Assembly (NCBI GenBank): GCA_003150485.1
Contig: QALX01000007.1
Location: forward strand, 1-64,000
DNA length: 64,000 nucleotides
Origin: Clostridiales bacterium
GTDB taxonomy: Bacteria; Bacillota; Clostridia; Oscillospirales; Oscillospiraceae
Direction: 5' to 3'
Part shown: positions 28,344 through 36,972 of the stretch, in pieces
How the letters are laid out: each line of letters starts with the position of its first letter
Position numbering within the stretch: the stretch's first letter is position 1
Made by a program: the position numbers and the translations under genes
Notes under the pieces: generated by a model
The model's input: only the letters and a program-made list of their open reading frames with translations
Told to the model about the DNA's origin: nothing
Databases searched by the model: none

Positions 28344-28375
28344 AAAAACCGGTTCCCACTTGGGAACCGGTTTTT
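28344..28375. terminator. Bidirectional terminator
   Basis: A perfect 14-bp stem AAAAACCGGTTCCC with an ACTT loop and T5, between the convergent TraX-like gene and the sulfhydrylase gene. Confidence 0.92.
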
Positions 28376-28387
28376 ATTCGGAGCGGT

Positions 28388-29671
28388 TTAAATCGCGTCC
28401 AGGGCCTGGCTCAGGTCCGCGATCAGGTCCTCTGCGTCCTCAATTCCGCAGGACAGACGGATCAACTCTGCCGGGATACCGGCTTCGATGAGCTGCTGGT
28501 CGGTGAGCTGCCGGTGGGTAGAGGAGGCCGGATTCAGACAGCAAGTGCGGGCATCTGCCACGTGGGTCTCAATGGCCGCCAGCTTCAGGCTCTTCATAAA
28601 GGTGGAAGCCGCCTCCCGGCCGCCCTTCAAGCCGAAGGAGACCACACCACAGCCGCCGTTGGGCAGGTACTTCTGGGCCAGCTCGTAGTACTTGTCCCCG
28701 GGCAGTCCGGAATAGACCACATAAGCCACTTTGGGGTGCTTTTGCAGGAACTCTGCCACGGCCTGGCCGTTTTCACAGTGGCGCTTCATACGGACGTGGA
28801 GGGATTCCAGACCCAGGTTCAGCAGGAACGCATTCTGGGGAGACTGGATGGAGCCGAAGTCCCGCATGAGCTGGGCGGTGCACTTGGTGATAAAGGCGCC
28901 CTCCTTGCCGAACTGAGTGGCATAGGTGATGCCGTGATAGCTCTCATCGGGGGTGCACAGGCCGGGGAACTTGTCCGCGTGGGCCATCCAGTCAAAGTTG
29001 CCGGAGTCCACGATGCAGCCGCCTACGCCGGCGCCGTGGCCGTCCATGTACTTGGTGGTGGAATGGGTGACGATGTCGGCGCCCCACTCGATGGGACGGC
29101 AGTTCACCGGCGTTGGGAAGGTGTTGTCCACGATCAGGGGAACCCCATGGGCGTGGGCCGCCTTGGCGAATTTCTCAATGTCCAGCACCGTCAGGGCCGG
29201 GTTGGCGATGGTCTCACCAAAGACCGCCTTGGTGTTGGGACGGAAGGCGGCGCTGAGTTCCTCCTCGGTGCAGTCGGGAGAGACAAAGGTGGTCTCAATG
29301 CCCATTTTCGCCATGGTCACTGCAATCAGGTTAAAGGTACCGCCGTAAATGCTGGAGGAACACACCAGGTGATCGCCGCACTGGGCCACGTTGAACAGGG
29401 CGAAGAAGTTCGCCGCCTGGCCCGACGAGGTCAGCATGCCTGCGGTGCCGCCCTCCATGTCCGCGATCTTCGCCGCCACCATGTCGTTGGTGGGGTTCTG
29501 GAGCCGGGTATAGAAGTAACCTTCCGCCTCCAGGTCAAAGAGCTTACCCATGTCCTCGCTGGTGTTGTACTTAAAGGTGGTAGATTGGATGATGGGAATC
29601 TGCCGGGGCTCCCCGTTGCCTGGGGTGTAGCCGCTCTGGACGCATTTGGTATTGATCTTGTAGTCACTCAT
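28388..29671 (-). CDS. metY: O-acetylhomoserine aminocarboxypropyltransferase (sulfhydrylase)
   Basis: PLP enzyme of the Cys/Met metabolism family that makes homocysteine from O-acetylhomoserine and sulfide. It has 427 residues, the length of MetY rather than the shorter MetB/MetC. The PLP-binding Lys is in THSTTKYMDGHG near 205. YFYTRLQNPTNDMVAAKIADMEGG and the TSSGQAANFFALFN stretch are typical of MetY. ATG 29671 follows AAGGAT by nine bases. A promoter lies at 29716-29744. No SAM riboswitch or T-box was recognisable in the short leader. It stands alone between a terminator and the prolyl-tRNA editing gene. Confidence 0.9.
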   Translation of the reverse strand: MSDYKINTKCVQSGYTPGNGEPRQIPIIQSTTFKYNTSEDMGKLFDLEAEGYFYTRLQNPTNDMVAAKIADMEGGTAGMLTSSGQAANFFALFNVAQCGDHLVCSSSIYGGTFNLIAVTMAKMGIETTFVSPDCTEEELSAAFRPNTKAVFGETIANPALTVLDIEKFAKAAHAHGVPLIVDNTFPTPVNCRPIEWGADIVTHSTTKYMDGHGAGVGGCIVDSGNFDWMAHADKFPGLCTPDESYHGITYATQFGKEGAFITKCTAQLMRDFGSIQSPQNAFLLNLGLESLHVRMKRHCENGQAVAEFLQKHPKVAYVVYSGLPGDKYYELAQKYLPNGGCGVVSFGLKGGREAASTFMKSLKLAAIETHVADARTCCLNPASSTHRQLTDQQLIEAGIPAELIRLSCGIEDAEDLIADLSQALDAI

Positions 29672-29715
29672 AACGGTACCATCCTTTTCTTTCTTTTTTC
29701 CGCGCAGGCCGCAGA

Positions 29716-29744
29716 ATATTATCAACTTTTGATTATGCCAGCAA
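29716..29744 (-). promoter_or_regulatory. Promoter of the sulfhydrylase gene
   Basis: Minus strand TTGCTG (29744-29739), 17-bp spacer, TAATAT (29721-29716); short leader of about 40 bases. Confidence 0.55.
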
Positions 29745-29780
29745 TGCTGCCGTTTGTCAATCCTTTAAAACGCTAAATCG

Positions 29781-30314
29781 TCAGAGGCGTACCACCGTCG
29801 CCTCGTGCCCCAGGGCGGGCAGCAGGCGATGGGTAAAGTCCGCCGCAGTCATCTTTACGCTGGAGGTGTTGATGCAGGGGTGGCAGCCAAAGAAGGGCTC
29901 TTCCAGCACATCGGCGTCAATGAGCAGCTGCACCTGCCCCTCCCGGTCGTACATCAGCCCCAGTACGCTCACCGAGCCCGGGGTCACGTTGAGCAGCCGT
30001 TCCATGTCCTCCGGCCCCCCAAAGGACAGCCGACTGCTGCCGATCTGGGCGGACAGCTCCTTGGTCTGGAAGGGCTTGTCTCCCGGCATCAGCAGCAGAT
30101 AGAACTTCGTCTTCTGCCGGTTGCAGAGAAACAGGTTTTTGCAGATCATCAGACCTAACACCTCGTCAATTTCCTTGCACACCTCCATGGTGGCCGTGGG
30201 CTCATGGTCGGTACGCTGGTAGGCAATCCCCAACCGGTCCAGCAGATCGTAGGACTCCCGTTCTTTTTCCAGCCGCCCCGTCAAATCGGCGGGCCTTCCC
30301 TCAAACACTTCCAT
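29781..30314 (-). CDS. Prolyl-tRNA editing protein (YbaK/ProXp family)
   Basis: Free-standing deacylase that clears mischarged tRNA, probably Ala-tRNAPro or a related error (ProXp-ala/PrdX type). It has 177 residues. The catalytic Lys is in CKNLFLCNRQKTKFYLLLMPGDK near 60. The C-terminal GCHPCINTSSVKM is the usual substrate-loop motif of PrdX. It is not fused to a prolyl-tRNA synthetase. GAGGAGG lies ten bases before the ATG. The gene is alone on the minus strand upstream of the sulfhydrylase. Confidence 0.88.
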   Translation of the reverse strand: MEVFEGRPADLTGRLEKERESYDLLDRLGIAYQRTDHEPTATMEVCKEIDEVLGLMICKNLFLCNRQKTKFYLLLMPGDKPFQTKELSAQIGSSRLSFGGPEDMERLLNVTPGSVSVLGLMYDREGQVQLLIDADVLEEPFFGCHPCINTSSVKMTAADFTHRLLPALGHEATVVRL

Positions 30315-30405
30315 TTCAGCACGTCCTCCTCTGTCTCTGTTTCATACTTGGTTTTGATTATAGCGCACTTTTCCGGTCAGGTAAAGAAACTCCTCCCTTT
30401 TCAGC

Positions 30406-30447
30406 GAACATCCCCTCTGCGGTGTCCGCAGAGGGGATGTTCTTTTT
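30406..30447 (+). terminator. 17-bp hairpin with T run
   Basis: GAACATCCCCTCTGCGG pairs perfectly with 30426-30442 around TGT, followed by T5. The T run is on the plus strand, although the nearest gene that would need ending is the minus-strand CoA-transferase at 30504. Similar in sequence to the hairpin at 41561. Confidence 0.6.
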
Positions 30448-30503
30448 CTACAGAAGTAAGGCTGTGAAAGGGATACTTTGATACTGTCTGATTGGCTGCG
30501 CGG

Positions 30504-31721
30504 TCAGCGGATCTCCTTCCGCGCACGCATTTCATTGATTCTCTCTTTGGTGAAGCCGTACTCAGCGAGCACCTCATCGGTGTGCTGGCCTACGCCACCC
30601 AGAGATACTGTCTCCCGCTGATCATAGCCGCTGAAGTGGAGCGGCGGCCGGCAAACCGCGTTGGTGACTCCGTTGCCCCAAGTAACCTCCTGGAGGTAAT
30701 CGTTGGCCCAAGCCTGTTCGTCTTTGGGCACATCCTCAAAATGGTTCAGCCGGGAGTAGACCAGATCGTTTTTCCGGAAGATTTCTTCCCACTCGTAGGA
30801 GGTCTTGGTCTTCATCCGCTCACGGACCTTGGCAGTGAGCGCATAGATGTAGTCGCTGTCTGCCAGGGTTTTCTCGTTCTGGCAACGGGGGTCTCCGATC
30901 TCCTCTTCCATGCCCAGTGCCCTGCAGTAGCGAGGGAAGTTCTTTTCAAAGCCGATGCCCACCAGGGCCAGCCACTCGCCATCCTTACAGACATAGTCGT
31001 ACACCACAGGGCTGCCGGGCCGATCCACATCCTCGGGGAAGGTGTGATTGTAGGGCGGCTGAGCGCACATAATGGACTGGGCATTGACCCACATGCTGGT
31101 GCCATAAAGGGAGTTGGAAACAAAAGTGCCCCGGCCAGTCTTTTCTCTGCCCAACAGGGCAGTGACCATGCCGCCGAAGATGAGCAGGCCGGTGACCATA
31201 TCCCCATAGCCACCGGAGGCGCGAACGGGGAAGGTCCCTTCCTCCACCCAGCCCACCCGGGCGCCTACCCGGGACCAGAAGGAGGCGATGTCAAACCCCG
31301 GGGCCTCGGCGTCGGGACCACGGTGGCCGTATCCGGTGAAGTGGACGTAGATCAACTGAGGAAACTTCTCTTTCAGAGTCTCGTAGTCCAGGCCCATCTT
31401 GGCCAGGCCCTTCAGACGCACGTTGGTGCAGAAGATGTCGGTATCCTCCAGCAGCTTCAGAAATACCTCCTTGCCGCCGTCAGTCTTCAGATCCAGGCTG
31501 ATCAGACGCTTTCCGTTGTTCTGGATGGTGAAGACGGGACAGGAAAAGTCCTCGATGGACAGGTTCACATTCAGGCCCGAGTAGCGCCATGGATCGCCGC
31601 CGGCGGTTTCGATCTTGATGACCTCCGCGCCATATTCCGCCATCAGGCGGCAGGCAGAGGGGACTGCCACATGGGTGCCCAGTTCCAACACTTTGATTCC
31701 CTGCAATGGTGCATTCATCAT
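30504..31721 (-). CDS. CaiB/BaiF (type III) CoA-transferase, FldA/HadA-like
   Basis: Moves CoA between carboxylic acids through an aspartyl-CoA thioester. It has 405 residues. The N-terminal GIKVLELGTHVAVPSACRL and the catalytic Asp144 in PGFDIASFW are present. The C-terminal DEQAWANDYL recalls FldA and HadA, the CoA-transferases of Stickland-type 2-hydroxyacid fermentation (from memory, not aligned). No dehydratase (fldBC/hadBC) or 2-hydroxyacid dehydrogenase is next to it, so the substrate remains open. Start ATG 31721 has AAAGGAGAG upstream. It has its own promoter at 31834-31863. Confidence 0.85.
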   Translation of the reverse strand: MMNAPLQGIKVLELGTHVAVPSACRLMAEYGAEVIKIETAGGDPWRYSGLNVNLSIEDFSCPVFTIQNNGKRLISLDLKTDGGKEVFLKLLEDTDIFCTNVRLKGLAKMGLDYETLKEKFPQLIYVHFTGYGHRGPDAEAPGFDIASFWSRVGARVGWVEEGTFPVRASGGYGDMVTGLLIFGGMVTALLGREKTGRGTFVSNSLYGTSMWVNAQSIMCAQPPYNHTFPEDVDRPGSPVVYDYVCKDGEWLALVGIGFEKNFPRYCRALGMEEEIGDPRCQNEKTLADSDYIYALTAKVRERMKTKTSYEWEEIFRKNDLVYSRLNHFEDVPKDEQAWANDYLQEVTWGNGVTNAVCRPPLHFSGYDQRETVSLGGVGQHTDEVLAEYGFTKERINEMRARKEIR

Positions 31722-32060
31722 TGTGTACTCTCCTTTGCGTTTTATTTCCTTCTCTCGAAGGGTGTCACTACAAAAGACAGCAAGTGAATGAGCGATCGTG
31801 ATATTTTCTTATGCAGTGATCTTTTTCGTCTCTATCATAGCATCGCACCTACGCCCCTGTCATCGTAGCAAAACACATTAAAACATTCAAAAACGAAGTG
31901 ATATACCAGCTTTTTCGCAGCATTTCTTTTCATTTTTGTCGTCTCATTTTATGCCGAATTTTCATCCGTCTCTGTAAAATCATTTTATTTCTGCCGCACA
32001 AAACTGCAATAAAACACCAAGCGGCCAGAGACGGAGTTCGGTTCCACCTCCGGCCGCCGT
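31722..32060. other. AT-rich intergenic region
   Basis: About 340 bases between the CoA-transferase start and the VWA gene stop. It holds the CoA-transferase promoter. The AT-rich rest (31864-32030) has a short open frame (31898-32086) that I do not believe. Nothing else is recognised. Confidence 0.4.
31834..31863 (-). promoter_or_regulatory. Promoter of the CoA-transferase gene
   Basis: Minus strand ATGACA (31863-31858), 18-bp spacer, TATGAT (31839-31834). Confidence 0.55.
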
Positions 32061-33269
32061 TCAATTCCTGGCCAGCAACGCCTTGAGCGCCTCGTTCAAC
32101 CCCTCCAGCGTCAGCCGGTACATCCCACCGAACAGCTCCGCGATGGCATCATAGCTGGCAGTCCAAAACCGTCCGCCCTGGGGCCGTTCCTCCGGGTTAA
32201 GCCAGACGATATGGGGATAACGCTCTCTGAACCGGCGCAGCCACTGGATACCAGTAGTCTCGTTGACACCGTACCGGTTAAAAGAAAAGTAGGATGTCTC
32301 CAACAGCTCAGCCGGATTCATTTGGGCATCCCCCACAAAGGCCACCCGGTACTCGGGTCCAAATTGCTTCAGCGTCCAGTCTGTGGCCACCGAATCCCGA
32401 GGCTGGATCCTGGGATCCGTATACAGCCGGTCATAGACGCAGTTATGGAAGTAATAGATCCGTAGGTCCTTAAAGTGGTTGGCCTGATTTGCTGCCTGAA
32501 ACAGTCCGCTGCACAATTTACTGTAATGGTACATAGACCCGCCGCTGTCCATCAACAGCAACAGTTTGATCGTGTTGCGTCGGGGCTTCTGATAGGAGAC
32601 CGTCAGCCGGCCGGCGTTGCGGCAGGTGGCCTGGACGGTTTTTTCCAGGGAGAACTCGCTCTCCGGCACATCATCGCCGGAGGAATATTGGCGCAGGCGG
32701 CGAAAGGCCATCTGAAACTGACGGATATCCAGCACCTGGTCTTCCCGGAAGTCCCGGAAACGCCGCTGCCCCGCAACTGCGAAGGCGCCGCGAAAACGAC
32801 TCTCGCCGTCAATCCGGATTCCTTTGGGGCTGTAGCCGTCTCGGCCGAAGGGGGACGCACCACCAGTGCCCACATAGAAGCTGCCCTGGTTGTGCGCCTC
32901 TTTCTGGGTGGCCAACCGTTCCCGCAGCATCCTGGTCACCTCCTCATTGGAGTAGGCCAGATTGGCTTTGGCCATCAGCTGATGATAGGCGCCGATGTTC
33001 TGAGCGGCAGGCCGCTCCAGCCAGCGGAGGAACTTCTCCGGAATCTCATCCAACTGGGCGGTCTCCCGGAAGTAGTCCAAAAAGGCCTGATCAAACTGAT
33101 CCAAATCGGACTCCCGCTTTACCAGCGTAATCCGGCACAGCTGATAAAATCCAGTTAGGGTTGCGCCGTGCAGCCCCTGTTCCAGGGCAGCCAGTAGGGT
33201 CATCCACTCCCGGAGCGAGATACCCATGGCGTATCGTTCCCGCAAAAAGTAAAAAAAATCAAGAAACAT
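32061..33269 (-). CDS. VWA-domain (CoxE-like) protein
   Basis: About 402 residues. The N-terminal half is helical and arginine-rich. The C-terminal von Willebrand A fold begins near 235 with the metal site DSGGSM. A MoxR ATPase is immediately upstream, and MoxR-VWA pairs act as chaperone or assembly factors, often for metal enzymes. The ATG at 33269 lies inside the moxR coding end (overlap of 11 bases). An ATG a few codons downstream of an alternative GTG/ATG set makes the exact start uncertain. The client is not visible; the overlapping upstream MFS gene is the only hint. Confidence 0.85.
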   Translation of the reverse strand: MFLDFFYFLRERYAMGISLREWMTLLAALEQGLHGATLTGFYQLCRITLVKRESDLDQFDQAFLDYFRETAQLDEIPEKFLRWLERPAAQNIGAYHQLMAKANLAYSNEEVTRMLRERLATQKEAHNQGSFYVGTGGASPFGRDGYSPKGIRIDGESRFRGAFAVAGQRRFRDFREDQVLDIRQFQMAFRRLRQYSSGDDVPESEFSLEKTVQATCRNAGRLTVSYQKPRRNTIKLLLLMDSGGSMYHYSKLCSGLFQAANQANHFKDLRIYYFHNCVYDRLYTDPRIQPRDSVATDWTLKQFGPEYRVAFVGDAQMNPAELLETSYFSFNRYGVNETTGIQWLRRFRERYPHIVWLNPEERPQGGRFWTASYDAIAELFGGMYRLTLEGLNEALKALLARN

Positions 33270-34122
33270 GGTATTTTTTCCGACTGTCATGGTATTGGAA
33301 CACCCGCTCCAGGTCCTCCTTCTGCTTCAGCAGCACCCCCAGGTAGGGCAATTGTTCCGAAACCTGTTCTGGCGACACCTGGGTCAGGGTCAGGGCCCGA
33401 AGCCAGTCAATGAGCTCCGAGGTACTGGGTTTTTTCTTCAAAGTGGTCAGGGACCGGAGCCAGTAGAAGGCTGCGAGTCCCTGGTTCAGCAGCGCCGCAT
33501 CCACCCCTTTCAGGTGGAGTTGGACAATGCGTCGCATCTCCTCCGGCTCCGGAAAAGGCAGATAGTAGAACAGGCAGCGCCGCAGAAAGGACGGAGACAG
33601 CTCCCGCTCCCCGTTAGAGGTGATGATGACAATAGGCTGCTTTCGGGCCCGCACCATCTCCCCGGTCTCAGGAATAAAGAAGGCCCTGTGGTCCAGTTCC
33701 CACAGCAGATCGTCGGGGAAGGTCAGATCCGCTTTATCTATCTCGTCGATGAGGAGCACCGCCTGCTCCGCCAGGCAAAACGCCTGGCCCAGCTTTCCCA
33801 GCCTCACGTACCGGCGCGCCCCGCAAGGGTTCAGCCGTCCCATCTGGCTGTCATACAGACGCTGGGCCCCGTCGTAGCAGTACAGACCTTCCCTGGCTCT
33901 GGCGTTGGACTTGACGCTCCAGACCAACAGCTTTTTTTGCAGGGACTTGGCTACAGCCTGGGCCAGCATTGTCTTTCCAGTTCCCGGTTCTCCCTTGAGG
34001 AGCAGCGGCTTGCCCAGGGACAGAGCGACGTTGACCGCATACACCAGACCGGGATCCGCAATATAGTCCCCGCTCCCCTTCCAGACCAGCTGCCCCTTTT
34101 CTCTTTTTTCTGTACTATTCAT
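33259..34122 (-). CDS. MoxR-type AAA+ ATPase
   Basis: AAA+ ATPase of the MoxR/RavA group, 287 residues. Walker A GEPGTGKT is at 44-51 and Walker B LLIDEIDKAD near 120. Sensor segment VIITSNGERELSPSFLRRC near 165 has the arginine finger. It works with a VWA partner, encoded directly downstream with overlapping ends. Its ATG overlaps the stop of the MFS gene by eight bases (ATGAATAG), so the three genes are translationally coupled. Confidence 0.92.
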   Translation of the reverse strand: MNSTEKREKGQLVWKGSGDYIADPGLVYAVNVALSLGKPLLLKGEPGTGKTMLAQAVAKSLQKKLLVWSVKSNARAREGLYCYDGAQRLYDSQMGRLNPCGARRYVRLGKLGQAFCLAEQAVLLIDEIDKADLTFPDDLLWELDHRAFFIPETGEMVRARKQPIVIITSNGERELSPSFLRRCLFYYLPFPEPEEMRRIVQLHLKGVDAALLNQGLAAFYWLRSLTTLKKKPSTSELIDWLRALTLTQVSPEQVSEQLPYLGVLLKQKEDLERVFQYHDSRKKYHVS

Positions 34123-35422
34123 TGCACTCTATGCAGCGCTCGTCAATGAACAAGGTCATCCCCAGCGCCACGATGCTCAACACTCCGGCCAGCACGTAGG
34201 ACAGCGTGTAGCTGCCCGTCACAGCAGACAGTGCGCCGATGAGCACATAGCCGATGGAACGCAGGCCGCACACAATCATATAGACCATGCCAAAAGCCTT
34301 AGCGTAGCCGTATCGTCCAAAAACAGTCGCAGTGAAGGAACCCACATAATTGGATGAGACCCCCAAAATGCTCCCCACCACGAAAGCGCCCAGAATGGGC
34401 AGCACCGGCGTAGCGAACAGCCCGCTGGAGGCCAAGGCAAAGAGGGCTCCCGCCACTCCATGAAATACGCACATCCAAACGGTGGCTTTCTTCACGCCAA
34501 TTTTCTGATCTAGAACTCCCCAGAGGTAGCTGCCGATGGCGCCGATGACAGACGCCACCGAGTAGATCAAGGTCGCTGCATTGGCAGAGAAACCACAGTT
34601 GATCAGGTTGGGGATAAACTGCACAATCAGCACAGTGATTGCCATCTGCACCAGCCCGTTTACCAGACCAATCTGCCACATCTGCTTGGTTTTGAGCAGC
34701 CGCAGCGTCGTCCAGCGGTGGGTCTTTTCCTGCTTCAGTGCCGCTCGGTGAAGCTGCTGGTATTCCTCTAGGGAGTGGGACCAATCATTGTCCGGCGCAC
34801 AGCCCCGGTCCTCTGGATCCCCTTTGACTAGGAACAGGCAGACCATCAGCAGCGCAAGCAGACAAAGCCCCATCAATCGGTAGGCCACCTTTAAATTATA
34901 CCGTTCCAACAGCCATTGGAAGGCTGGCAGCAGCGCTACCGCCGACGCCTGAAACCCAATGGTAGCCCAGCCCATGGCCAGGCCCTTTTTCTGTGGGAAC
35001 CAGTTTGCCAGAATCGCCGTGCCTCCCACAAAACCGAAGCCATTTCCGAACACGTTAACCAAGATCAAAATCAAGATGTATTGCCACAACTGGGTTACCG
35101 ATCCCCACACCATACAGCAGCAACACACCACCGCCAGGCTAACACAGTAGACTGCCTTGACGCCGAATCTGCACACACAGTTGCTCAGAATCACGCATCC
35201 CACAATGGCGACCAGTCCCGCCACAGTAGAGCAGCTCAGAAGCACACCGCTCTCCCATCCCCGCAGCTCTGTAAACGCTGCAACCGTAATATTCAGACCA
35301 TCTACAATCAGATTTCCTGCAAACATAAAGGAGAGCAGTGCGAACAGGATGATAAACCAGCCCCATGGGCCAAAATTACTGTTGGCCGACTTACTGATTG
35401 GCGTGTTCTCTGTTTTTTTCAT
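34115..35422 (-). CDS. MFS transporter (OFA-like)
   Basis: Membrane carrier of about 435 residues with 12 hydrophobic segments. The GWFIILFALLSFMFAGN start and the central loop (NDWSHSLEEYQQLHRAALKQ) recall the oxalate/formate-lactate antiporter group, but the substrate cannot be assigned. ATG 35422 is preceded by AAGGA 13 bases upstream; the longer frame from 35497 runs through a terminator hairpin and is unlikely. It overlaps moxR at its 3' end, an unusual partner for an MFS gene. Confidence 0.85.
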   Translation of the reverse strand: MKKTENTPISKSANSNFGPWGWFIILFALLSFMFAGNLIVDGLNITVAAFTELRGWESGVLLSCSTVAGLVAIVGCVILSNCVCRFGVKAVYCVSLAVVCCCCMVWGSVTQLWQYILILILVNVFGNGFGFVGGTAILANWFPQKKGLAMGWATIGFQASAVALLPAFQWLLERYNLKVAYRLMGLCLLALLMVCLFLVKGDPEDRGCAPDNDWSHSLEEYQQLHRAALKQEKTHRWTTLRLLKTKQMWQIGLVNGLVQMAITVLIVQFIPNLINCGFSANAATLIYSVASVIGAIGSYLWGVLDQKIGVKKATVWMCVFHGVAGALFALASSGLFATPVLPILGAFVVGSILGVSSNYVGSFTATVFGRYGYAKAFGMVYMIVCGLRSIGYVLIGALSAVTGSYTLSYVLAGVLSIVALGMTLFIDERCIECNE

Positions 35423-35462
35423 AATATTCTTCTTTTCCTTTTCTCTGAGAGGCACCGAAAAA

Positions 35463-35493
35463 ATCATCCGAAGAGTTTGCCTCTTCGGATGAT
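35463..35493 (-). terminator. Terminator between the two MFS genes
   Basis: A 13-bp stem ATCATCCGAAGAG with a 5-nt loop. On the minus strand it is followed by T6, so it ends transcription from the MFS gene at 35598. It could also act as an attenuator for the downstream MFS-moxR-VWA genes. Confidence 0.8.
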
Positions 35494-35597
35494 CCATTCA
35501 CACGGGTATTGTTCCACCCGAAACGGTTTTCCCGTGCCTCAGTGATTACCTCAGGCAATATGCGCTGTGACGAACAGAGTCTGCCACAGGCGGGGAC

Positions 35598-36836
35598 TCA
35601 CTTCGCTTTCGCCACGATCTGCTTGTGGACAACGCCGCAGCAAATGAGCATCAGGACAGCGCTGATGGCCAGGCCAAAGATACACAGGTTCCAGTCCGCC
35701 AGAATGCTTTCGCCGAAGATCGCTCTGGAGATCACAGGAGTGATAAAACCAGCGGCAAAACTGCCCAGGTTGATGCACGCATACATCACACCCAGCAGAG
35801 AGGCGGCAGCAGAAGGTACGGAAGTCTGCGGCAGCAGTTGGCAGAGATGGGAGTTGTTCATTTCGAAACCAAAGCCATAAAAGACAGTGCCGACCATCAT
35901 CAGAGGCAGGCTACAGTTCTTGGCAGCAGTGAAGTTGATGATAATGCCGATACAGAGGAACAGGATACCCACGCCAGTGGTAAAACTCTTAAAAAGTCTG
36001 CACCAAACTCTGGCATAGAGCAGGCCGCCTACCGCAATGGCAACGGTAAAAACAGACAGAATATTTGCAGCAGTGGCAGCCGTCATGCCCATGCCGCCGG
36101 CTTCCACAGCCGTGCTGGTGACAATGGATACATTGGTCATGAAAGCATAGGAGAACAGCAAGGTGATAAACTGGACAACCAGCAGAGCGATGGTCATAGG
36201 ATAATAGACCTTTTCCTTGGCCTTTTCCGCATGAGGCAGCTTAGCCTGTTCCCGGTTGTAGTCTTCCACCGGACAGCTCTTGGGCATCATAAACAGAATG
36301 TACAGGAAGATGGGAACCAGAATCAGAGCGACAAGGAAAGAACGCTGATAGCTGCCGGCTGCATCTGCAAAACGGGCAGACAGCTGCTGATAGATGATAC
36401 CCATAACAGCGCCCAGAGTACTTCTCAGACCCAGCATATCCGCTGCGCCCTTTTCATCGAACATATCGACGGCGAAGGAGGCGGCAAAGGAGTACATGAA
36501 GCCGATACCAAAGCCGGCAATGGTGCGGCAAATGAATAGGGGCCAGAAGCCGGGTACGATCGCGGGGATAAACTGGAAGAAGGACAGAATGATGCCAAAG
36601 AGCAGCAGCTGCTTCTTGTAGAAGATCCTCATCAGCGGGCCGAGCAGGATGGAGATGATCACGGCCGCAAAGGTCGGGATGGTCTCCAACAGCTTGACCA
36701 TCCCAGCATGTTCCGGAAAAGCAGCCATGATAGTACCCAGAATGGGAGAGGTGATCGTGACCGTGTACTGAACGCAGATGATCAGCAGGACCGCCAATTT
36801 TACGCCCCAACCGTAACTCAGTTTTTTAATTTCCAT
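35598..36836 (-). CDS. MFS transporter
   Basis: Membrane carrier of 412 residues with 12 predicted helices. The N-terminal half has LGPLMRIFYKKQLLLFG between helices 2 and 3, the usual MFS loop. The substrate is unknown. GAGGAGG stands six bases before the ATG. It follows the alcohol and aldehyde dehydrogenase genes on the same strand with a 136-base gap that contains a GC-rich hairpin, so it may be the last gene of that operon and carry its substrate or product. It is only distantly similar to the MFS gene at 34115. Confidence 0.88.
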   Translation of the reverse strand: MEIKKLSYGWGVKLAVLLIICVQYTVTITSPILGTIMAAFPEHAGMVKLLETIPTFAAVIISILLGPLMRIFYKKQLLLFGIILSFFQFIPAIVPGFWPLFICRTIAGFGIGFMYSFAASFAVDMFDEKGAADMLGLRSTLGAVMGIIYQQLSARFADAAGSYQRSFLVALILVPIFLYILFMMPKSCPVEDYNREQAKLPHAEKAKEKVYYPMTIALLVVQFITLLFSYAFMTNVSIVTSTAVEAGGMGMTAATAANILSVFTVAIAVGGLLYARVWCRLFKSFTTGVGILFLCIGIIINFTAAKNCSLPLMMVGTVFYGFGFEMNNSHLCQLLPQTSVPSAAASLLGVMYACINLGSFAAGFITPVISRAIFGESILADWNLCIFGLAISAVLMLICCGVVHKQIVAKAK

Positions 36837-36892
36837 AAGGAACCTCCTCTTCTCAAACAGATGTCAACACAATAAACGCATAGGAGACAAGA

Positions 36893-36936
36893 GCCCCCGG
36901 ACGCGGAGCCCATGGAAACACAGCGCATCCGGGGGC
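36893..36936 (-). terminator. GC-rich hairpin after the aldehyde dehydrogenase gene
   Basis: GCCCCCGGACGCG pairs with CGCATCCGGGGGC (one G-U) around an 18-nt loop, 37 bases after the stop. There is no T run, so it may be an mRNA-stabilising stem rather than a terminator. Confidence 0.5.
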
Positions 36937-36972
36937 CGGTTTACCAATAGATTACAGGTGCGATGGGAGGAC

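Noticed and set aside
29672..29780. SAM riboswitch or T-box before the sulfhydrylase gene
   Set aside because: The promoter leaves a leader of only about 40 bases, too short for either.
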